This document shows positions 57,504-64,000 of a stretch of 64,000 nt of DNA, piece by piece. The notes beneath the pieces were generated by a model. That model saw only the letters and a list, made by a program, of their open reading frames with translations, was not told the origin of the DNA and did not search any database. The stretch comes from Triticum aestivum (Eukaryota > Streptophyta > Magnoliopsida > Poales > Poaceae): the NCBI RefSeq assembly GCF_018294505.1, contig NC_057808.1, forward strand, positions 353,077,114 through 353,141,113, written 5' to 3'. Position 1 is the first letter of the stretch. Each line of letters opens with the position of its first letter. The position numbers were made by a program, and so were the translations under genes.

Positions 57504-57595
57504 ATTAATCTTGTGTTGACATAGAGTGGGACTAATGCCCTTTAAATCATCAAGAGTATATCCAATAGCAGCTCTGTGCTTCCTTAGAACTTTTA

Positions 57596-58516
57596 TTAAT
57601 CTTTCTTCTTCATGTTCTGAAAGGTTAGCACTAATAATAATAGGATATATCTTCTTTTCATCAAGATAAGCATATTCAAAGTGTCTGGCAATTGTTTTAA
57701 TTCAAACACAGGATCACATTTAGGTGGGGGAGGACCTCCTAGAGTTTCAATAGGCAAATTGTGTTTAAGCAGAGCACGTTGTTCAAGGAAAATCTTATCT
57801 ATTTCATTTCTTTCATGCATATGTAAATCATTTTCATGGTCTAGAAAATATTGTTCTAAAGGATCAGTAGGAGGCACATCAATAGAAGCAAGACCAATTA
57901 TTTCATCCTTACTAGGAAATTCCTTTTCGTGAAGCTTTCTACTAAACTTGGAAAAATTAAACTCATGAGACTCATCACCAAAGCTAACACCGACAGTTTG
58001 TTTCTCACAATCCATCTTAGCATTAACCGTGTTCAAGAAAGGTCTACGAAAGATAATGGGACAAAAGTCATCTTGTGGGGAACCAAGAACAAGAAAATCA
58101 GTAGGGTATTTTATTTTCCCACACAAGACTTCAACATCTCTAACAATCCCAAGTGGTGTGATGGTGTCTCTATTAGCAAGTTTAATAGTGGCATCTATTT
58201 CCTCAATTTCCACGGGTGTAATATCACCCATAATTTCTTGATATAAAGTAAAGGGAATAACACTCACGCTAGCACCTATGTCACATAAACCATGATAAAA
58301 GTGATCTCCAATTTTAACTGAGACAACACGCATGCCAACAACAGGTCTATGTTTATCCTCTTTATCAGGTTTGGCAATTCTAGTAGCTTCATTACAGAAG
58401 TAAATAACATGCCCATCCATATCTTCTTCCAAGAGATCTTTAACCATAGCAATGCTAGGTTCTACTTTGATTTGTTCATCAGGTTTAGGTGTTCTAATAT
58501 AACTTTTGTTAACCAT
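57596..58516 (-). pseudogene. K aspartic protease region
   Basis: Open frame MVNKSYIRTPKPDEQIKVEP through the protease motif YHGLCDIGASVSVIPFTLYQ and the flap-like IKYPTDFLVLGSPQDDFCPI, then a linker to KQLPDTL, where the frame shifts. The active-site D-I-G-A has Ile where Athila usually has Leu. It is in the same frame as gag. Confidence 0.88.
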
Positions 58517-58615
58517 AGTTGAAACTTTAGCATGTAACTTTATCCTAACATGGAAAGGTGGTTTCTCAATATAAGCAGTAGGAACAACTGGATCAACATT
58601 ATAAAGTATAGTTTC

Positions 58616-59491
58616 TTATTTAACTAGTATCGGTTCTTTAATTTCTTCTTTAATAGGTGGATGATATTTAAAACATTTCACTTTAGGGATATCAACATGA
58701 GTAGCAAATGATTCACAAAAGGAGGCTACTATCTTAGAGTCAAGTCCATATTTAGTGCTGAAATTTTGAAAAGCATCGGTATTCACAAAAGATTTAACAC
58801 AATCATACTTAAGCTTAATACCTGACTCTTTACCTTCGTCGATCTCCCAATCTTCAGAATTGCGTTTAATTCTTTCCAAAGGATCCCACCGAAATTCAAT
58901 AGTCTTCGTCATAAAAGAACCATCACAAGAAGTATCAAGCATGGATCGATCACTATGAGAAAGCCGAGCATAAAAATTCTGGATAATAATTTCTCTTGAG
59001 AGCTCATGATTGGGGCATGAATATAAAATTTACTTAAGCCTCCCCCAAGCTAGAGCGATACTTTCTCCTTAACGAGGCCAAAAATTATATATGTAATTCC
59101 GATCACGATGAACTAGATGCATAGGATAGAATTTCTGGTGAAATTCCAATTTCAATCTATTCCAATTCCAAGATCCAATATCATCGCATAGCCTATAACA
59201 TGCCAATGCTTTCCCCTTCAAAGATAAAGGGAAAACCTTTTTCATAACTTCATCTCCGGGTAAACCTGCAAGCTTAAACAATCCACAAATTTGTTCCACA
59301 TATATCAAGTGCGTATCAGGATGTTCTGTTCCATCTCCTGCATAAGGATTAGCTAGCAGTTGTTCTATCATACCCGAAGGAATTTCACATTCAATATTTT
59401 CAGTAGGTGCAGTAGGTTGAGGGGTAGCGACTTGTGGCTCTGGTCGAGGTGAGGATACCCCGAACAAACCCCTCAAAGGATTGTTCTCCAT
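58616..59491 (-). pseudogene. K gag
   Basis: Start ATG 59491 (MENNPLRGLFGVSSPRPEPQ); an upstream ATG at 59506 is in frame. The capsid core reads LIYVEQICGLFKLAGLPGDE, VFPLSLKGKALACYRLCDDI and WNRLKLEFHQKFYPMHLVHR. Stops follow at 59069 and about 59030. The frame reopens at 58942 (TKTIEFRWDPLERIKRNSED) to 58616. No zinc knuckle was recognised. Confidence 0.85.
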
Positions 59492-59570
59492 AGTAACAAG
59501 TGACAATAAATTTCAGCACACTATATAAATGTTTCCTTACCAAATTCCACTTACCAAAGGCGCTTCACTC

Positions 59571-59586
59571 CCTGGCAACGGCGCCA
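59571..59586 (-). other. Primer-binding site of K
   Basis: On minus TGGCGCCGTTGCCAGG, close to the Asp-tRNA complement typical of Athila. It lies 11 bp after the LTR end at 59598. Confidence 0.8.
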
Positions 59587-59597
59587 GAAAATAGCCT

Positions 59598-60584
59598 TGA
59601 TGACCCACAAGTATAGGGGATCAATTGTAGCGCTTTTTGATAGGTAAGAGTGTCAAACCCAACGAGGAGCAGAAGGAAATGACACGTGGTTTTCAGCAAG
59701 GTAATGTCTGCAAGTGCTGAAATTGTAAGTAGCAGAGTAGTTTGATAGCAAATAGTTTGTAATGAGCAAGTAGCGATACTAGTAACAAAAGTGCAGTAAG
59801 ATAGCCCAATCCTTTTGAGGCAAAGGACAGGCCAAAACGGTCTCTTATAATAAGCAAAGCGTTCTTTAGGGTACATGTGAATTTCATCTAGTCACTTTCA
59901 CCATGTTAATTCGATTCGTGTTCGCTACTTTGATAATTTGATATGTTGGTGGACCGGTGCTTAGGTGTTGTTCTTACTTGAACAAACCTCCTACTTATGA
60001 CTAACCCTCTCGCAAGCATCCGCAACTACGAGAAAACTACTAAAAATAAATTCTAACCATACCATTAACCTTTTGGATCCAATCGGTCCCTTACGGAATA
60101 GCGCATAAACTAGGGTTTAAGCTTCTATCACTCTCGCAACCCATCATCTAATTACTACTCCACAATGCATCCCCTTAGGCCCAAATATGGTGAAGTGTCA
60201 TGTAGTCGACGTTCACATGACACCACTAAGGGAATCACAACATACATACTATCAAAATATCAAACACATATCAAGTTCACATGATTACTTGCAACATGAT
60301 TTCTCCGATGACCTAAAGAACAAAAGTAACTAATCACAAATGATAATCATGCTCAAGATCAGAGGGGTATTAAATAGCATATTGGATCTGAACATATAAT
60401 CTACCACCAAATAAACCATATAGTAATCATCTCAACTACAAGATGTAATCAACACTACTAGTCACCCACAAGCACCAATCTATAGTTCCGGTAACAAGAT
60501 TGAACACAAGAGATGAATTACGGTTTGAGATGAGATGGTGTTGTTGAACATGTTGATGGAGATTGCCCTCCCAGGATGGGAGAG
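59598..60584 (-). repeat. 5' LTR of K, last 987 bp
   Basis: On minus it ends CCCTATACTTGTGGGTCATCA at 59598; its start lies right of L, outside the window. The rest is R/U5-like sequence without genes. L inserted at 60584/60585. Confidence 0.78.
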
Positions 60585-62130
60585 TGATACGTCTCCAACG
60601 TATCTATAATTTTTGATTGTTCCATGCTATTATATTATGTATTTTGGATGTTTAATGGGATTTATTATACACTTTTATATTATTTTTGGGACTAACCTAC
60701 TAACCCAAGGCCCAGTGCAAATTGTTGTTTTTTTTTGCCTATTTCAGTGTTCCGCAGAAAAGGAATATCAAACAGAATCCAAACGGAATGAAACCTTCGG
60801 GAGAGTGATTTTTGGAACAAACATGATCCAGAGGACTTGGAGTGGACGTCAAGAAAGAAGCGAGGAGGCCACGAGGCAGGGAGGCGCGCCTGCCCCCCTG
60901 GGCACGCCCCCACCCTCGTGGGCCTCTCGCAGCTCCACCGACCTACTTCTTCCTCCTATATATACCCATATACCCCGAAACCATCCAGGAGCACCACGAA
61001 ACCCTATTTCCATCACCGCAACCTTCTGTACCCATGAGATCCCATCTTGGGGCCTTTTCCGGTGCTCTGTCGGAGGGGGAATCGATCATGGAGGGCTTCT
61101 ACATCAACACCATAGCCTCTCTGATGATGTGTGAGTAGTTTACCACAGACCTTAGGGTCCATAGTTATTAGCTAGATGGCTTCTTCTCTTTCTTTGGATC
61201 TCAATACAAAGTTCTCCTCGATCTTCTTGGAGATCTATTCGATGTAACTCTTTTTTCGGTGTGTTTGTCGAGATCCGATGAATTGTGGATTTATGATCAA
61301 GATTATCTATGAACAATATTTGAATCTCCTCTGAATTCTTTTATGTATGATTTGTTATCTTTGCAAGTCTCTTCGAATTATCAGTTTGGTTTGGCCTACT
61401 AGATTGATCTTTCTTGCAATGGGAGAAGTGCTTAGCTTTGGGTTCAATCTTGCGTTGCTCGATCCCAGTGACAGTATTGTTGCCATCGAGGATAAAAAGA
61501 TGGGGTTTATATCATATTGCTTGAGTTTATCCCTCTACATCATGTCATCTTGCCTAATGCGTTACTCTGTTCTTATGAACTTAATACTCTAGATGCATGC
61601 TGGATAGCGGTCGATGTGTGGAGTAATAGTAGTAGATGCAGAATTGTTTCGGTCTACTTGTCGCGGACGTGATGCCTATATACATGATCATGCCTAGATA
61701 TTCTCATAATTATGCACTTTTCTATCAATTGCTCGACAGTAATTTGTTCACCCACCGTAATACTTATGCTATCTTGAGAGAAGCCACTAGTGAAACCTAT
61801 GGCCCCCGGGTCTATTTTCCATCATATAAGTATCCAATCTATTTTATTTTGCAATCTTTACATCCAATCTTTATCATAAAAATACCAAAAATATCATCTT
61901 ATCATCTCTATTAGATCTCACTTTTGCAAGTGCCCGTGAAGGGATTGACAACCCCTTTATCACGTTGGTTGCAAGGTTCTTATTTGTTTGTGTAGGTACA
62001 AGGGACTTGCGTGTGGCCTCCTACTGGATTGATACCTTGGTTCTCAAAAACTGAGGGAAATACTTACGCTACTTTGCTGCATCACCCTTTCCTCTTCAAG
62101 GGAAAACCAATGCATGCTCAAGTGGTAGCA
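60585..62130 (+). repeat. 5' LTR of element L (1546 bp)
   Basis: Starts TGATACGTCTCCAACG and ends GTGGTAGCA. A TATATATA box lies at about 60957-60964. The leader holds CCCATGAGATCCCATC and other short frames that are not genes. The left flank is the K LTR. Confidence 0.85.
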
Positions 62131-62141
62131 AGAAGGATTTC

Positions 62142-62159
62142 TGGCGCCGTTGCCGGGGA
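62142..62159 (+). other. Primer-binding site of element L
   Basis: TGGCGCCGTTGCCGGGGA, the exact Asp-tRNA complement known for Athila-type elements, 11 bp after the LTR end. Confidence 0.88.
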
Positions 62160-62332
62160 GTCTACGCACAAGTCAAGACATACCAAATACCCATCACAAA
62201 CTCTTATCCCTGCATTACATTATTTTCCATTTGCCTCTCGTTTTCCTCTCCTCCACTTCACCCTTTCCGTTTTATTTGCCCTCTTTTTCCGTTCGTCTCT
62301 TTTTGCTTGCTTCTTGTTGCCTATTTTCCCTA

Positions 62333-62626
62333 ATGGCCCTGGCTAAAAACGTTGATCCTTACCTTAAAAGGTTGGAAGAAATTGAAAACAACGTCAGAAG
62401 CTTTATGACTTTGCAATTTGAGCATAATAATTTCTTTAGAAACGAGCTTAAAGAACAAAATAGCTTTATGGAGTACATGAATAAAGAGCTTGATGATATG
62501 TCTAAAGAATTTTATGGTTTGAAATCTCAGTTTGCTCATCTTGAAAAATTAATAGCCCAAATTTTGGATAAGCAGACCACCTTAGTGAATAAGATGGCCG
62601 CCAAAACCGGAAGATCTAGAAGATAA
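62333..62626 (+). pseudogene. L gag-like coiled-coil ORF
   Basis: ATG 62333 starts MALAKNVDPYLKRLEEIENN and continues as a helical protein (FFRNELKEQNSFMEYMNKEL, DDMSKEFYGLKSQFAHLEKL). A frameshift at about 62600 gives an early stop; the natural continuation (PEDLEDNKDEDLKVIDVSPI) is in another frame. No similarity to the gag of A is visible. Confidence 0.65.
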
Positions 62627-63479
62627 TAAGGATGAAGATCTAAAAGTGATTGATGTGTCTCCTATTAAATCTTTGTTTTGCAATATGAATCTTGATAATG
62701 ATGGGACTGGAGATGAGTCAACTTTAGTTAAAAGGCTTCCCAATGATTCATAGTTTTTAGATCTTGATGCAAAAATTGGTAAAAGTGGGATTGAAGAGGT
62801 CAAAACTTGACATAGCAATGAACCCACTATTTTGGATTTCAAGGAATTTAATTATGATAATTGTTCTTTAATAGATTGTATTTCCTTGTTGCAATCCCTA
62901 CTAAATTCTCCGCATGCTTATAGTCAAAATAAGGCTTTTACTAAACATATCGTTGATGCTTTAATGCAATCCTATGAAGAAAAGCTTGAATTAGAAGTTT
63001 CTATCCCTAGAAAACTTTATGATGAGTGAGAACCTACTATTAAAATTAAAATTAAAGATCATTAATGCTATGCTTTGTGTGATTTGGGTGCTAGTGTTTC
63101 CACGATTCCAAAAACTTTGTGTGATATGTTTGGTTTCCGTGAATTTGATGATTGTTCTTTAAACTTGCACCTTGCGGATTCCACCATTAAGAAACCTATG
63201 GGAAGATTTAATGATGTTATTATTGTTGCAAATAGGAATTGTGTGCCCGTAGATTTCATTGTTCTTGATATAGATTGCAATTCTTCATGCCCTATTATTC
63301 TTGGTAGACCTTTCCTTAGAACGATTGGTGCAATTATTGATATGAAAGAAGGAAATATTAGATTCCAATTTCCATTAAGGAAAGGCATGGAACACTTTCC
63401 TAGAAATAAAATCAAATTACCTTATGAATCTATTATGAGAGCCACTTATGGATTGCATACCAAAGATGGTAATACCTAG
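62600..63479 (+). pseudogene. L protease-like region
   Basis: After several stops (near 62751, 62808, 63027, 63063), the frame includes DFKEFNYDNCSLIDCISLLQ and the aspartic protease motif CYALCDLGASVSTIPKTLCD (about 63069-63128), then VPVDFIVLDIDCNSSCPIIL and GRPFLRTIGAIIDMKEGNIR. It ends GLHTKDGNT with a TAG at 63477-63479. The element would encode at most a capsid-like protein and a protease; RT and integrase must come from elsewhere. Confidence 0.78.
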
Positions 63480-64000
63480 ATCTATCCTTGCCTTTATGCC
63501 TAGCTAGGGGCGTTAAACGATAGCGCTTGTTGGGAGGCAACCCAATTTTATTTTTGTTTCTTGATTTTTGGTTTTGTTTAGTAATAAATAATTAATCTAG
63601 ACTCTGTTTAGATATGTTTTCATGTTTTAGTTAGTGTTTGTGCCAAGTAGAACCTTTGGGAAGACTTGGGTGAAGGTTTTTTGATCTTGCTGTAAAAAAC
63701 AGAAACTTTAGCGCTCACGAGATTAGCTACAACTTTTTACTGGAGAGTGCTATTTAGTTGATTCTTTGTGAAGATGATTAATATATAAATTACTCACGTC
63801 AAGAAATTTATTTTAGAATTTTTGGAGTTCCATAAGTATGCGTTTGATACAGATTACTACAGACTGTTCTGTTTTTGACAGATTCTGCTTTTCGTGTGTT
63901 GTTTGCTTATTTTGATGAATCTATGGCTAGTATCGGAGGTTATGAACCATAGAGAAGTTGGAATACAGTAGGTTTAACACCAATATAAATAAAGAGTGAG
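63480..64000 (+). other. Start of the 3' untranslated region of L
   Basis: Non-coding. It contains the conserved segment GCGTTAAACGATAGCGCTTG (63509-63528) and TTGTTTGCTTATTTTGATGA, collinear with the minus strand of 29380-28850 in A. Confidence 0.75.

Larger units (their letters stand above)
52036..60584 (-). mobile_element. Element K: Athila-lineage Gypsy with full gag-pol
   Basis: On minus: 5' LTR (60584-59598, left-truncated by L), primer site, gag, protease, RT-RNaseH, integrase, a separate 3' ORF, a long 3' UTR, polypurine tract and the first 343 bp of the 3' LTR before A interrupts. It is the only Athila copy here with pol. It is inactive through at least two frameshifts and several stops. 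Confidence 0.9.
60585..64000 (+). mobile_element. Element L: pol-less Athila-type LTR retrotransposon, 5' part
   Basis: On plus: LTR (60585-62130), primer site (62142-62159), a coiled-coil ORF, a protease-like ORF, then the start of the long 3' UTR; the remainder is right of the window. LTR and 3' UTR are homologous to A, but the coding segment is not. Confidence 0.82.

Noticed and set aside
50443..62130. LTRs at 50443-52035 and 60585-62130 as the two LTRs of one element
   Set aside because: They are in opposite orientation, each has its own primer site leading away from the other, and K with its own LTRs lies between them.
1..64000. Possible host genes
   Set aside because: Every credible frame belongs to a mobile element whose boundaries could be placed; no non-element protein family was recognised.

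Overview
The window looks like intergenic DNA from a large grass genome, most probably Triticeae (wheat, Aegilops, barley or rye). It is filled end to end with nested LTR retrotransposons plus one LINE and one small Helitron. I see no host gene, rRNA, tRNA or CRISPR array. The assignment rests on the lineages present (Angela/BARE-like Copia, Athila and Tat Gypsy, a Sukkula-like giant LTR) and on characteristic LTR termini recalled from Triticeae repeats. Family names are from memory and should be checked against a curated repeat library.

Layout, outermost to innermost. K (52036-60584, minus) is an Athila Gypsy element with gag-protease-RT-RNaseH-integrase. Its 5' LTR is cut by L (60585-64000+, plus), a pol-less Athila relative. 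K's 3' LTR is cut at 52035 by A (minus, LTR 50443-52035), another pol-less Athila relative. A's gag is split by B (29684-49708, plus), a Tat-lineage Gypsy element with gag-pol in sense and a spliced gene in antisense. LINE C (35969-43538, plus) sits inside B's integrase. A also holds a 326-bp Helitron (27919-28244). A's far end is cut at 26758 by E (minus, LTR 25609-26758), which is cut at 25001 by Gypsy F (minus, LTR 24522-25001). F carries a complete Angela/BARE-like Copia, G (13296-22900, minus), and is cut at 11521 by H (minus, Athila-type LTR start). H is cut at 10475 by I (1-10475, plus), a second Tat-lineage element seen from its antisense gene to its 3' LTR. A 4.25-kb solo LTR, J (2171-6424), lies in an intron of I's antisense gene. 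The missing left parts of I, H, F, E, A and K lie beyond base 1.

Every coding region is damaged by in-frame stops or frameshifts. Many stops are explained by C-to-T or G-to-A change (Gln or Trp codons to stop), the usual decay of methylated plant repeats. Active-site changes are visible in the RT of B, the RT of the LINE and the integrase of K.

The most interesting feature is shared by Tat elements I and B. Each has, between pol and the 3' LTR, a multi-exon gene on the opposite strand encoding a protein of the 'putative gypsy type transposon' family (PF04195-like), followed by coiled-coil and acidic exons. In I this gene has its own TATA box. The introns of both genes hold copies of the same roughly 45-bp motif, although the flanking sequences differ.
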